Origin: Cloeon dipterum
Taxonomy: Eukaryota > Arthropoda > Insecta > Ephemeroptera > Baetidae
Reading direction: 5' to 3'
Length of the DNA: 64,000 nt
Assembly: GCF_949628265.1 (NCBI RefSeq)
Contig: NC_088789.1
Location: forward strand, 23,987,883 to 24,051,882
Shown: positions 1-13,083 of the stretch, in pieces
Position numbering within the stretch: position 1 is the first letter of the stretch
Layout: every line of letters starts with the position of its first letter
Notes under the pieces: model-generated
What the model saw: only the letters and a program-made list of their open reading frames with translations
Database searches by the model: none
Told to the model about the DNA's origin: nothing
Made by a program: the position numbers and the translations under genes

Positions 1-1088
1 AATTTGAAAAATTTGGTGTTGGTCATTGCATTCCTCTTTTTAAAACAAATCAAATGAGCACCAAATTTAAGGTCAAGGTCAAGTATTGTTTTTATTAAAT
101 TGCGTTTTTTCATAACTTTTTAATTATATAAAAAAATTTGATAGCCCCTCAAAAGCATTCCCAGTGCTCGTGTGAATTTCTGGATTTTTTGCAAATATTT
201 TAGAGTGTAAAATTTTGGATTGTAGTGAGGGTCAGAATAACAAAAATATGCACACCTTTAGACTAGTCATGGTCTCCTCTAACTGCGTAGGGTTTGGGAG
301 CAACTCAACCCTCACCCTTCCAACCCTTTGCTAAAATTTAAAAAGCAAAATATACCATTTGCATAAAGCTCTTAGTGTTCAAAGCCGCCAACAGATGGAG
401 CCACCGTTTACTTCATTAATAAATTGAATTTTAAGGCACTTCCGCTGTGATTTCAGACTTAATTCTGCTAATGGCCATTCTTCACTTAATATGTGTTATT
501 TTGACGTACTGAAAACCAAAATCAGTCCAGCCATTCGCCGTAAAAACGTGAAAAACAATTTTTTTAATTATACAATCTTTTCCAACGTTTCTACGGTGAA
601 TAGCTGGACTGATTTTGGTTTTTAGCTGGTCAAATTAAAACATATAAAATGAAGAATGCACAGTGGCAAGATTGAGTCTGAAATCGCAGCGGAAGTGCCT
701 TGAAATTAAATATATTAATAAAGTATGCGGTGGCGCCATCTGTTGGCGGCTTCGGACACTAAGGGCTTATGCAACTGGTGCATTGTTAATTCTATTATGA
801 ATGCCTACTCACCGCTCAAAAAAATATTTCCAATATCTATCCTAAACTTCAAAAAATCATTACTAATCAGATTTAAATATTGGGAGATAGAATTTTTAAA
901 GTTAAGCTAAGTTTCAAAATTCACCACCGTCCGTTCTCGCGAGAAATTGTGGATTTATTAAGCCTGGACCGATTAAGAATAACTTTAAATTCCAACCTCT
1001 GGCTAAGGAACTTTCTACCCATTAAAAAAAGATTACGCTGGCGATGAACTAAATTTTAGTTTAAATTGAATTTTGTGCAAATTTTCAG
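1..1088 (+). other. Presumed intron upstream of the apterous-type last exon
   Basis: No exon-like coding block is visible. Because the exon at 1089 starts inside a homeodomain, this stretch must be (at least partly) the preceding intron, and the remaining exons lie before the window. It contains the foldback element listed at 360-773. A pyrimidine-containing acceptor ending in TTTTCAG sits at 1082-1088. Confidence 0.6.
360..773. mobile_element. Foldback/MITE-like element, copy 1 (family A)
   Basis: The two ends are inverted copies of each other over roughly 190 bp. The left arm begins GCATAAAGCTCTTAGTG and includes AAGCCGCCAACAGATGG; the right arm includes CCATCTGTTGGCGGCTT and ends near CACTAAGGGCTTATGC. 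Inner arm parts also pair, with CAGTCCAGCCATTCGCC on the left and AGCTGGACTGATTTTGG on the right. No transposase reading frame lies inside. A diverged second copy is at 15875-16228. I infer a non-autonomous foldback transposon. The exact ends and target-site duplication are uncertain. Confidence 0.75.
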
Positions 1089-1301
1089 GTGTGGTTCCAA
1101 AACGCTCGGGCCAAGTGGCGGCGCAACATGATGCGTCAGGAGAACCACCAGGCGCCGCAGCAGCCGCAGCAGATGGACCCGAACAGCCTGGGGCCGAGCT
1201 CCGTGTCGTCGCAGCCGCTGGACCTGGGGCCGCAGGGGCAGCTGGTGGACGACAACTCGGCGAGCAGTCACCCCGCGCTGGCATTCGGCGAGCTCTACTG
1301 A
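1089..1301 (+). CDS. ap: Apterous / Lhx2-9-type LIM-homeobox protein, last exon (5'-partial)
   Basis: The exon begins directly after a TTTTCAG acceptor and reads VWFQNARAKWRRNMMRQE in frame, which is the C-terminal half of homeodomain helix 3 with the invariant W48, F49 and N51. It continues as a Q/P/S-rich tail of about 50 residues and ends ...FGELY-stop at 1299-1301. The NARAKWRRN signature separates the apterous/Lhx2/Lhx9 class from Lim1/Lhx3 (NRRSK or NRRAK) and Islet (NCRAK). An intron between homeodomain positions 46 and 47 is common in LIM-homeobox genes. The LIM domains and the rest of the homeodomain must lie upstream, outside the window. Family role: selector transcription factor of dorsal wing and neuronal identity, acting with the cofactor Chip/Ldb. 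Candidate AATAAA sites follow, for example at 1436-1441. The class assignment is firm; orthology to apterous itself is likely but rests on only 70 residues. Confidence 0.85.
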   Translation: MWFQNARAKWRRNMMRQENHQAPQQPQQMDPNSLGPSSVSSQPLDLGPQGQLVDDNSASSHPALAFGELY

Positions 1302-4158
1302 CACCACTTGCACCGGGTGATGTGGGAGTCGCTCGTGCGGACACTCAAACAGTGATAACCCAAAGACACGCAAGCACATATCAAGTCATCCTAATTAAAA
1401 TAAAACCCGCGAATCTAAGTCAGCAGAGTGGAAGGAATAAAGAGACTTTTCGGTTTATTGCAAATAATACGCAAAATTATGCATAACATACAGTGTTATC
1501 AACGTTATCATATAGTGTAGATGCGTGTGCTGCAAAAAAATTGATGTGCATGTCCATTTGTGATTAAAGAAAATGTTTAGCGTTAATTGCCGCGCGCATA
1601 AGTGTTTGTGTGGGCGCACACACAAAAGCTGTTGTATGTGTATAAATGAATAATTAAAACTGATTATAATCGGCGTGCTTGATTATTCATTACTCTCAGA
1701 CTGCCGCTTGATCTAAATCACCGCGCAGAGCAAATTTTTCACACATTCCGCGCATTCATAATTTATTGAGTCGTTCCACACTAGACGTAACAGCAGAAAG
1801 ATATATAAATATATATTTTAGTTGCTTATTTAGGTCACAATGAACTGCATTTTGAATGTTGTGCCAGTGAAAATTAAAATATATACGCAGCTGCTTCAGT
1901 GTGTTTGCTGATGGGAACTCGATCAACTTTCGACGTGATTAATAAAACCAACTAAATTATCAAGAAATTAAAAATATCTGGTCTGATTCATTTATAAAAC
2001 CTTGAAGACTTAAAACTGTAAGTGGATTGATAGAGTAAATTGAATTATTCACTACAAACAGAAACTGATTATATTATTAATGTGAATAATCAAATTAATT
2101 CTAGTTACAGTTAATTTCAGAATTTGCCCCATTTTATCAAAAATTTAAATATGTCAATGAATTTTTTCACTCTTTTCATTTTTTTAGTCACGAAATATCC
2201 AATGGAGTGAGAGTTCCGAGGTAAATCTCCCTTATTACGAAATAGATCATGATTTTGAATAAAGAGGTACTCTTGCTTCCTTAGCATGCAAACTTTGGAG
2301 CCAATTTTCTCAAAAATTTAAACGAAAAAACTTGGATAAATTAAAGTTATATCTCAACTTTGAGAGCTTTTTTAAGATATGGGCAAAAAACATAATTTCT
2401 AAGTACTTCTCCACTTGTAATCAACCTAATTGGTCAAGAAATCCATATAAAATTTATTAAAATTTTTTAACTATCTTTCACAAAGGTATCAAGTGTGCCA
2501 TATTAAAATAAAAATTTAAGAATTACATACATAAATGGCATTAAAATGTTAAATATGAACACAGCAATTTCAGAAGAACCAATCAAGAGGCTTCCTGAGC
2601 AAGCGCAAATTCGTGTTGGCCGGCGAAAATTGCGCAAAGCTCAACAAATAAACGCAAATTTCCTTGTTGCAAGAATCGAAAGAGTTATATTAAGTGAAAA
2701 TCGGGTGTTTGCGAAGCTTGTGAGCGGCACGAAACTTCTGCGAATAAAACATGGAATAAAAATTTACTTACGCTGTCTGTCCTGTTAACTTTTCAAAATC
2801 TTTCAGAAAGGAATAAAATTTTAGTTCTTAAATTAACAAATAATAGCACTATATTATATGGTTCTCTGATGTCCCAGAGAAGGTACCCCTTTTAGCCCGT
2901 CCTTCTTTTTAAAAGCAACTAACTTATTTTGTGATTTTAATTAATCTCAAAGGGGAATGATAGTGATTTTTTTATTTAAAAAAATGAAATTTCATGTAAA
3001 GTAAACCCTAACTGACCTATTTTTTCCATGTACATCTGACCAAAAGTGCCCCAAAATCCAATTTTTCGAATCTGTCTGTGTGTTAAAGGATTTTGCGGGG
3101 AAATCCACGTTTTTATTTGTTTGCCTAATTTAATTTAAATCTATTTTTAAGCTTTATTCTGTTTCTGCATGGAAATAAACTCAGGGTGGTCAGCCAGTAA
3201 AAAAACGTTTTGTTTAATTTTTCCTTGCAGAATTTTTACCATTGTGTAATTATTTTTTTCTCAAATGATTTTTTGTTAAATTTTCTGCGCTCATGTACTT
3301 GCTAATATTTTTTTAAATGAGTGGTTAGGGAAATAGGAGATTTAGAGATATAAATATTTTACGTTCTAAATACTATAGAGTATATTAATTAATTACATTT
3401 AATAGTTTTAAGGCAAGTTAATGGCAATTAATGTTCGAAATTATTCAATTTTTAACTGAGACTATCTCAATAATGAAATTGATAATGCCAGCTAAAATTA
3501 GCAATCGTTACAACTCTACATGAATTAAAATTAAACTTCATCCAAATTTATATTTATGGCAAATGAGATCATAAAAAATGAAATAATTAAATTATCCTTA
3601 TACAAACATATTTATATGTTTTCCATTTAATTTAATTTCACTAAAACAAAATGTTTCAATAAACAAGCGTTTGTGAAATTTTTCATTAATTATCCAAAAT
3701 TCCCAGCAAATCATGCAGCCGGAAAACAGTGGCAAAAACCCCAGGATGACGACACGCTTGCGGAACTTCCTTTAAAATAATAAAATAACATATATCCTCC
3801 TCTTTGTCTTGCAGAAAATACGTCAGAATTCATTTTGTTCTTGTGACCAACAATCGTTTCCGAGAAGCGGTTTCGTGGCCCCGGCATAAAAAAGTTAATG
3901 TATTTTAAACTATTCGCGGCCGGCTCTATAATCTGGGTGTAGAAGAAGTTTTGGCCATTGTTTTTCGTCTGGCGGAATGGCCAATGCATGTTTCGGCCCC
4001 GGTGACATTTCGAGACAAAACAAAAAGCGCGCAAACACACTGAGAGAGCAGTATGTATAATGGCGGCCGCGGCGAATTAGTATTCAACGCTCGCGCAGAC
4101 AATTCAGCAGCGAGCGGCACACAACGACGTCCGCGACCACATGCCTTCACGAAAAAAT

Positions 4159-4160
<2 letters not shown>

Positions 4161-4230
<70 letters not shown>
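4161..4230. repeat. (AC)n microsatellite, about 70 bp
   Basis: An uninterrupted AC/CA dinucleotide run follows TTA at 4159-4161 and ends at 4230 before TTGCGCGCGG. Reading frames through it (His-Thr or Val-Cys runs) are artefacts of the repeat. Confidence 0.98.
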
Positions 4231-4231
<1 letters not shown>

Positions 4232-5764
4232 TGCGCGCGGCGTGCAGTTTGGGCATTGCCGGGGAAAAAATGGCAAGCAGCGCGGCTTCTCTCTCTGCTC
4301 AGGGACGCCGTCGCCAATGGTGTCACCTGTATAATATCACAATTGCCCGCGCGGCACTTTTCCTTTGTAATTTCGTGGAAAATAACTTTGTGTCTCTTTT
4401 GGAATGAAATAGTTTAATCATCGCAGACTTATTGTTAATTTTTTTTTGTATTCATGCACTTTCCGTGGGCTATGAGCTCAATGGGCCCCAATTACACCTC
4501 CGAGCGGATAGCATGGAGTCCGAGTGGCCACTGAGGAGCCAAAATAAGGCCATCTTTTCGCCTTTCCGCGCCTATATCTTTTATTGAAGCGCCAGACATT
4601 TATTGTCCCCAAAGCCGCTGGGAAGGTGCGACAACCAGCTAGTGGCGCCTCCTACCTGCTCGTTGAGCTTTTTGACCATTTCAAATCACTGGGCAGGAAA
4701 TATTACATCCAAGAAAAGCTAAAATATTTTCCACTGCATTGATTTTCCTAGGAAAGCCTTAAAAATGGGAACCAATATGCCGATTAAAAATTAATATAAA
4801 CCAGCTTGAACTTATATTTAACATTGCTTTATATCTAAACATTTTTACGAATAAAAAAGTTTTATGTTCATAAATATATTTTGTTGATATCATAAATAGT
4901 TCCAGAGGGCTTCCAAGGTATTGTTAAACGGTGCAACGGGCTGGTTGAATTTCAAATATTCGTGCTATAAGAATACGAAATTTCCGAAAGTAAATTATTT
5001 CAATTAAAATCATATCATGCAAGTAAATAGCAGGAAACTGTGACTTAAGATTTTATATTAAACTATATTTTGCGGTTTTAATTAACAAGTTCATGTTTGC
5101 GAACTAAAAAGAATTTTAAAAAAATATCTATAGGGCGTTTCAGAACAACCCGAAAGCGACGGCTGAATTTCCGAAAAATAACTATCCTATGATTTCAATC
5201 CTATAAAAATGGGCTAGGGAACGTTTCATTTTTTCTTCGTTCGATTGATGGCATTGCATCTTAATTAACTATTAAATTCGAAATAATAAAAAAATGACGA
5301 CAATTGACATTCCACAAGTGACTAACACCCAGTGTTGGCTCAAAACAAAGCTAAAATATATTATTTCAACCAAATAAAATAAACTATAAATCAACAAATG
5401 CAGACATCAGTCAATTGAAATCTTGATTATCTCCTGAAATTATTAGTCATAATTATTCGCATTGAAAAAAAAATATTTTAAACCCTAGAAATTAAAATAT
5501 TTTAGTACTAAATACCATTTTTTGTCCTTAATATGGTTTAAGAAAATAAAAATATATATTATTGCAGTGAAACAAGCACTAAAGTAGCATATTAAATAAA
5601 TCTGTTGCTGTGGCGGTCTGCAAAAGGCATGAGGAAAATTGCCGCATTTAAGAGAACAATGTTATATGGCAGCGTATATATATAATTTCACCGTTTCTCG
5701 CGGCCACAGCCACGTGCATGAATGAAAAACGTTAATTGACGTGCGAGTGTGTGTGTGCTGTGCT

Positions 5765-5793
5765 CCCTCTCTTTCTCTCTCTCTCTCTCTCCC
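5765..5793. repeat. (TC)n microsatellite
   Basis: A run of CT dinucleotides with one TTT interruption near its start. The reverse complement is a GAGA tract, which in insects can bind GAGA factor. Confidence 0.9.
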
Positions 5794-7401
5794 AGGCTGG
5801 CGCGATGACAAACGACCTGGGCAGACAAAGGGTTGCGGGAGCGCGCAGACAAAATATTTGGAGCTTATTAACGGGCAGGCAGGGGACGCATTCAGGTATG
5901 GTATTCCGGTAGCGGGGCATCTCAGCAGGCCCTCACAGATGATTAGAGGACCAACTGCTGCGACCCTGACTGGAAAATGTCACACGCACCGTTGCCTCTA
6001 TTTTAGAATATAATGAGCAAAGCGACCCTTTAACTCGCGCGGCACGCACCCGCGCCGCGTTTCTTTCTCTCCGTGTGTTATTTTTTGTGCCCAGCCGATG
6101 CCATCGGCCCCGCAATAAATATATCACCAGGAATGCAGGCCGGCATTCATTTATCTAATTTATTATCAATTAGGAGCAAAACCCACGGGGGCATCTTGTT
6201 AGCCTTTTATTGTTGATTATTATTATTTATTGTATGCGCGCTCGGCTCACAGCCATTCCTCTCATTCTGTATATAGATAGTGCTTTTTGTTTTATGCATT
6301 ATACGCGCGTGAGCTGAGCTCTATACTTGTCTGATTTCTCTTTCTGCGCTGCACTCCATGCTGAATTTTATTTTACTGCTCGGGAATGGCGTTTTTACAG
6401 ACGCACATGGCTTACTCTGCAAAACCGCATTTTAAATACTTTAGATGATCATTGCATATTTATTTGATAATGTTATTATTGTACAATTCTTGGTTCACGT
6501 TAACTAACTTAGAATTCAGCAAATGAATAGTTTAGATTTATCTAAAAAAATAATAATACATGAACATCACATCAATATTTAAAAATATTGTATCTTATTT
6601 ACTGTTAAAGTTAATCCATAATATTTAATTTAATGAATAACGTATAAGTTGTTGTGATTGCAATATTATACCACTTAAAAATTTATAAATTTGCTTAGGA
6701 ATACATGATATATTAATGTGTTAGAAGCAATTATATGTCGAACTGCTTTGCCTAAAACTTCTTCATCTGAAATAATTTCTCCGGAGTCAGGTTTTAAATT
6801 AAACATTTCCATATTTTTACTCAATTCAAAAAAGGGCACGCACTCATTGTTAGCAGGTGCATCGCTAATTTATTTAAGTCAAGTTCTCTTAAATTAAGAC
6901 GCATTTATGAGCTGTCTAGTATCAAATTAAAGAAAATAGTTTGTGTATCTTTTTAATCAAATAATACAATTTGTTTGATTTTTTTACCAGTTACTTTAAC
7001 AGTAATAAAAAATATTTTAAATATAAGTGATTCATTAAGTTTGGAAAGTCTCCTAACTATTTGGTTTTGACAATGTTTATGACCAGACTTGATAGTGAGC
7101 TACGCTCTGTACACAACTCAAATACACCTTAAAGTGGAATAATACAGAGCAACAATTGAAAATTATTTGAATTGTTGGATGCCAGAAGCAATTATTGATC
7201 GATAAACAATTTGCTCAACAATTTGCAATAATGAAAAAATGACCTTCCTACAATGAAAATTCAAATTTTGCCAATTTTCTCCAAAATTTACATATTTTCT
7301 TGGCATATTCCGATTCCTCTCATCCAGATCTGTCCAACGGTGTATGCCACTTATTGGGGAAACTCTTGGTTTTGAAATTAAATCGGATTTCAAGTAAGGA
7401 G

Positions 7402-7572
7402 ACAGCCAATACCATTTAAAAAGCACGCTCACTTTCCAGCCAATTTTCTCAAAAAATTACAGTGCTTCTTAGGTTAATTTAGGCTTTAAATGAATCCTAA
7501 GGGATGAGTTTATGCATTGGCAACAAGCAATTTCCAGGCTTTTGCAGCATCATTCCTATTAAATAATAGAAA
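7402..7572. repeat. Dispersed repeat (family C), copy 1
   Basis: This block is alignable with 12910-13083. Shared segments in the same order are CTTTCCAGCCAATTTTCTC versus CTTTGCAGCCAGTTTTCTC, then ACAGTGCTTCTTAGGT versus ACAGTGCTGCCTAGGT, then AGTTTATGCATTGGCAA versus AGTTTATGCACTGGCAA. Shorter relatives of the CAGCCAATTTTCTC motif lie near 2295-2325 and, inverted, near 20511-20545. No coding capacity is seen. It is probably a fragment of an old transposon. Confidence 0.55.
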
Positions 7573-9644
7573 CTACTAGAACTCTATGCAAAACGTACAC
7601 ATCTTAAGAATGCAAGAGTTATTACCCCTTAGGACCTCGGAATCGATCCAAAATCAAAATGGACCGCACTGGTTGTAAGTTAAAAAGGCGATTACTCGTT
7701 CAAGAAACCCACACAATCGCGATGCTGATTTACGTTTATTTGTTTTTATTTTCTATACACACACACTACTTTATGGGCCACGATTATGAACGAACCGAAT
7801 TAAGCGGCCGAGAGAGCGGGGTAATAATTTATTTCCCATACGCGCGGGCTGAAGGAGCGAGCTATAGAGAGTGAGCAAAGGGAATATCTATGGAAACGAC
7901 ACGAACGAAAACGGCGCGCTGTTTAATAATAAAAGGAACTCGAGAAATGCAATCCAATTAGGGCTTAATATTTTTTTATGCTTCACCGAAACAAGAAACA
8001 GGTTCACTGCGCGCTGTATTAGACGAGGAGATGGCTATCTGCCCTGCTTTGCTGAGGAGCAGAGGCAAAGACAGGGGGCCTGCCTGCTTGCCTCTGTATA
8101 ATATGCCTCTGCTCATAGAACGACACCAACCCTTTCTAGCCACCAGATAAAGCAGCCGTGACCGAACGTGCTCAAGCACCTGTCTCGCCGATTTGGACCA
8201 CAACAACTGAGCATTAATTCAGACACTCGCTGCTTCTTTTTCTTCGTCGCTTTGCAAAGTTTCTCTCGCTAAAGGGGGAATAATATTTCCAAGGGTTTTC
8301 ATTTGCGTTTGGGGCTGTTAATTGCAGACGAGTTGAAGTTCTTTTGCAATGGCAAGTGGGGTAAGCAACTTTTAGCAGTTTAAACATTTACAGCTAACAC
8401 GTGAATGTATTTTCACATAGATGTTAAAAAAAGAAAAATGATCCTTTTATTTGCATTAGTTTAATTGGTAAAAAGGTTCAGCTTTGAAGCATTTACACTT
8501 TTTGTCTCTTGGGGTTTCGAACTAGAAGCTGAAAGACAGAAAGTTTGGTTTAAAAACTTTTGAATTAAATCAAAATTGAATTTTAAAATTAAAATTCTGT
8601 TATTTTTTTCCATGTAGAGCAGAAATTGGTCTAACAATTAATTCTTTGTGACATATTTCCTACGCTCTGAGAGATTTTGATTAAAAAAATAAAATAAAAA
8701 AATTGAAGGTAAGTTAAACTTGAATATAAGATTTAAAAATATTTTGAGTGTAAAAGTATTGACAGTTGCGAAAAAATCGAGATTTTCAAAGAAAAACGTA
8801 CATTTTCCACATTTCAATAATTTTTTTAACTGAATATTTTCCTATATATTAAATTCAAAACAAAACTTTTTAAATTCAAAACTGAATTTAACTTTTAATT
8901 AAATAATAAAAGTTCGTTTAAGCGATTTTTTGTAATTTGAAAAAAAAAATAGTAATTGGAATTGTCGACAGAGATAAGAAAAAGTTGATATGATATACAT
9001 TACTGATATTCCCAAGCCTTCTTAAAAAAATGCTTCAGTACCTTTTTTCAAAGAGCTATTTTGGTTTTTGAAAAATGTTTTTGCCTATCTTGTTAAAGAT
9101 TACTCTAGATTTTTTTCTGGCAAACTCTATTTCCAAATAAGAATCTTTCTAGTAAAATCTCTTTTAAAAAATTGTCAAAAATAAATATATTATTTTACTT
9201 TGAGAAAGCTGAAACGCCAATTTTTTATAACTTTCTTCTTAATTTAACAATTTTGCAGGACAATAAATTAATAATGGACTTCCAATTATTCGAGATTTCT
9301 ATCGTTGCGGGACCATCAAATTAGCATACGAAATATGAAATTTTAAGCCATTGTAACCACAATTAAAACAACATCTGTTTTTAATTAAGATCCCTTTTAA
9401 GAAAAATTATCATCTGATTTAAATTTATTTCTGAAATGCACCGCTTAAAAATTTTTGATTTGGAAATTCTTCGTGGATTTCCCGAGTCCTCGACTATAAA
9501 TTAAAGCATCTACTTGACATCCAAGAGAGAGGAAATTTCATGTGAAATTTCGCAGTGGCGCTGATTCAGCCAGCCAGGAAAGCAGTTATAGCAGCGATGA
9601 GTTCAACTTTTAGAAACAAATTTTCCGCCCGCCACGCAGTGTAG

Positions 9645-9651
9645 TATAAAA
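9645..9651 (+). promoter_or_regulatory. Candidate TATA box (TATAAAA)
   Basis: TATAAAA lies just before a GC-richer stretch, and about 25-30 bp downstream is TTTAGTGTGTGC, where initiation could occur. A short TTCG tandem repeat follows at 9721-9739. No coding exon could be linked to it, so this is only a motif-level candidate. Confidence 0.2.
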
Positions 9652-12600
9652 CTCCGTGGAGGAGAAAACTTTAGTGTGTGCAGCCAAGAGAGTGCTTGCG
9701 CCGCCGACTCCACGCGAGAGTTCGTTCGTTCGTTCGTTCTCCTCGAGACCAACTTTTCCAGCAGCAATGGCATTAATTCAGCTCGAAAGACTGCGAATTG
9801 AAGGCGAACTCACATACACACATACAGACATCCTCGGCAGTCAGAGTTGCCATGGCGACCGAGGGAGAAAATGACGAGGGAGCAGCAAGAAAGTCGAGCG
9901 CGAGAGCGAGCGCGCGCTCACAGAAATAAATATAATGAACATGGCAACTGGCGCAAAAGCGCACCCACCCATGCCTCGAGAGCCCACTGTGCATTTTCCC
10001 GGCCGCCTCTCTTTTTTCACAAATGCACGTCGCCGGTATAGAATTTTTATCCGAACGCCTTCAAACATTTCCCCTCTGTGTGTATGTACGCACAAAATAA
10101 ACGCTCTGCCAGTGAGCGAGTTTTTCGCGTTTTTTTTTTCACTACTACTTATGGCTGCCGTGTTCGCGTTTATGGTTTTCTCTGCCACACATACTCAAAC
10201 GTGAGGTGCGACTTTTCCAGTGACGTTTCACAAGTGCGTGGTCTTTTTCAACAACTTCGAGAAGTGGAAAAAGACTTATAAGAGAAAATAATCATCACTC
10301 GTTTGGAAAATCTCTACTAGAAAATTTATGCTTCACATTCACATCTATGGCTGTTTTTTAATATCAATACTTCGTACGTGTTATGCGTAATGTTGTGCCA
10401 GGTGAGTTTAGTCTCTAAATATCATAGGATGACATATGATACATGAGAGTTGCACCTTAAATTCATAATGTCCGCGATCTTCAATGTTAGTTTTTCTAGA
10501 GGAACATTTATGTTAATAACTTTAATGTCATGGATGTTATATATAATTTTATTTTTTAATTTAAAAAAAAACAAAATAATAAAGATACCCATTAATAAAT
10601 TTGACATTCTGCAAATTTAAATAACAATTTTTTAAATTTTAATGTTGTATTTAACTTCAATAAAAAAATAATTAAAAAAGTTCAAAAATTATTTATTATA
10701 AAAAAAGTTATTAATTTAAAAAGTAATATAAAGGTATTAGTAAGTTTAAAAATTATTTTTAATCAACTATTAGCCTTCATCAAGCTACATGAAGAGCGAA
10801 TTATATTAGAGTATCAAAACTGAAAATATTTAATGTTGTGATTTCTAACTTTCTCGCAATATATTTTACTTTTAAGCCATTTTATCAACATATTGTATAA
10901 TATTTAAGATTATTTTACACGTATGGATTTCCCTCGTCTATGATAGATTATAAATTTCCTCTTAGTGATTAGAACGAGTTAGTGTCTGCCCAAAATTCAA
11001 AAAGTTAGTAGAGTCGTTTAATTCAAGTGACGAATAAGCCGCAGAGGAGTTCTGGCCCAATATATGGCCATTGCTTCGCCTTCCCACACTGACGACTGAT
11101 GACTTTTATTAACATTTGACATCAAAAGGCGCTGGAAGGTGCGAAAACTAGCAAGTGGCGATTTGGTGCCGGTGTGCCTCCCATCCCGTTGGGCTATCTG
11201 AATTTCAATATTCAAAACGTTTACAATAAAAATTCAGCAGTCGATTAAAATTCCCATCTCTATCCAAAATCCTTGGAATATAATAAACCCCTTAGCAACT
11301 TTACCTTTGAAAACCAGTTCTATGCTAAATAAGCGTATTTACGATAGAGAGTTTGGAGTTTAATCGATCCAGTTTTTCTAAAAAAAAAATGCCTTCCCAT
11401 AGAAATTGCTTTTAAAAGGTAGGTCGAATATGAATTAATTTGTTGTAGTAAAATATCTTGTATTTAAATGTCGAAATCAAAGCTCAAAACTACTCTAGTA
11501 ATGAATAAATAAATTAAGTGGTGGATGGTGGAATAATTAAAGGTAGTTCAGAGCGTAAAAATGTTAAATTTTAGATGAAAACGATAGTAATATTCGGAAA
11601 TTAATGCATTTTTTTCTTGTGGTTGGTCCAAAAGACAGTGGAAATGTAACAACACTACTCGTTTCAACTTTTTTTGAACTTGTTTTTATAGTTATGAATG
11701 AAATTCCAAATTAATTTCCCAAACGCAGAGAACCAACTTACCTTACAATATATATCCGCTAGTGAACAGAATTTAGAGTGGTTATTCCCGGGGGAGGGGG
11801 GGGGGTACAATTTGTGTGTCGATTTCCCACCCTTTTGATAAACCCTGTTATAAATCTCCCAAATAAATAACATTAAAATATCGCACAAAAATCAGTTCAA
11901 CGTGAAAGAAATTTTAACATTGACAGAATTACACTCTAGAATTTGATTGGTGGGAGGAAAGGGACCAGGCGACATGGTTAAAATTGAAATCCCTCATTGG
12001 GGCTGGGAGGAATAAAAAGCTGTCAATGGATCTGAGAGGTGACAAACTGACTGCCGGCTCGGTTGCCGGCCGGCCGACAAGAGCGCAGATAAAACAATAA
12101 TATTCGAGTGCGCCGAGCGCGTTTGATTGATCATCGGGCCCGTAAGCGAGGGAAGATTTGATTGTAAAGCAGGTGTGTCGCCACGCGGACAAGATATAAT
12201 ATACACATGACGTAAGTTCTCCCTGGCCTAGTACAAGAAAATATATGAAAATGATTGATGACGCCCAAGTGGCAATCACTGAAGCATGCGCCCACAGATC
12301 GCGCGCGGGACAATAAATGATGACATGTGTGTGGACCCGTGTACGATTATTCCCAATATAAATAGTCTCTTCCGAAACATTTTTTAGTTTCTTATCGCAA
12401 ACGCGCTACGCAACAATTTTCTTTCGTCGCAACCATTATCAGCCACACCGGAGCATTTCATTTGGCGTTTTTTGTTCCAGCCGGAAAGTCAACTCTTCTA
12501 GTTCAAACCGAAATACGTTAGTATTGGGCCAGAAAATTGACTTTGTGGCTCCAATGGTTAAAAATACCAGATTTTAACTCTCCCCGCTGAAAGCAGGCTA

Positions 12601-12909
12601 AAAATCTTCTAATGTAAGGTAGTAGATTTTTTTAAGTTATTTAGAAAAATTGCCTATTTACAGTACAAGCAGTTTAAACCTTTCAAATCCGTTTCAAAAT
12701 CTGGAATAATTTTAAGGAACAAATTCTCATCAAGTGCAAAAATACTTTAGAAAATTTAAAAAAAATTGTTTATCTGCCTGGAACCTTTTTTTTAATAGAT
12801 TTATTTTTTAAAACCAAACTTTCCTGAGAGCAGTTGTAGGCTGGTGAAGCAGCCGACTATAACAGTCTATTTCGGGTTTTGAAATCTCTTGCAACGCTTT
12901 TCGGGGAAA

Positions 12910-13083
12910 CTGAGACAATCCTCGCCATTTGAAGAGTATAATGCTAACTTTGCAGCCAGTTTTCTCGAAAAGTAGTACAGTGCTGCCTAGGTAAAGCTCT
13001 TATATGGATTAGTTTATGCACTGGCAAAAAGGATTTCCTGGGATTCGGCTTTTCAATCCTCTTAAAAATTATAAATAACTTAA
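12910..13083. repeat. Dispersed repeat (family C), copy 2
   Basis: Counterpart of the block at 7402-7572, with the same ordered conserved segments and small indels between them. The two copies are in the same orientation, about 5.5 kb apart. Confidence 0.55.

Noticed and set aside
1033-1486. Alternative frames (up to 137 codons) over the homeobox exon
   Set aside because: Alanine/proline-rich shadows of the real VWFQNARAKW frame in CAG-rich sequence.
2546-2788. 80-codon frame MLNMNTAISEEPIKRL...
   Set aside because: Surrounded by AT-rich non-coding DNA, no recognised domain, no promoter or splice context; chance frame more likely.
4053-4407. Frames encoding His-Thr or Val-Cys repeats across the AC tract
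   Set aside because: Products of the microsatellite in different frames; no other coding signal.
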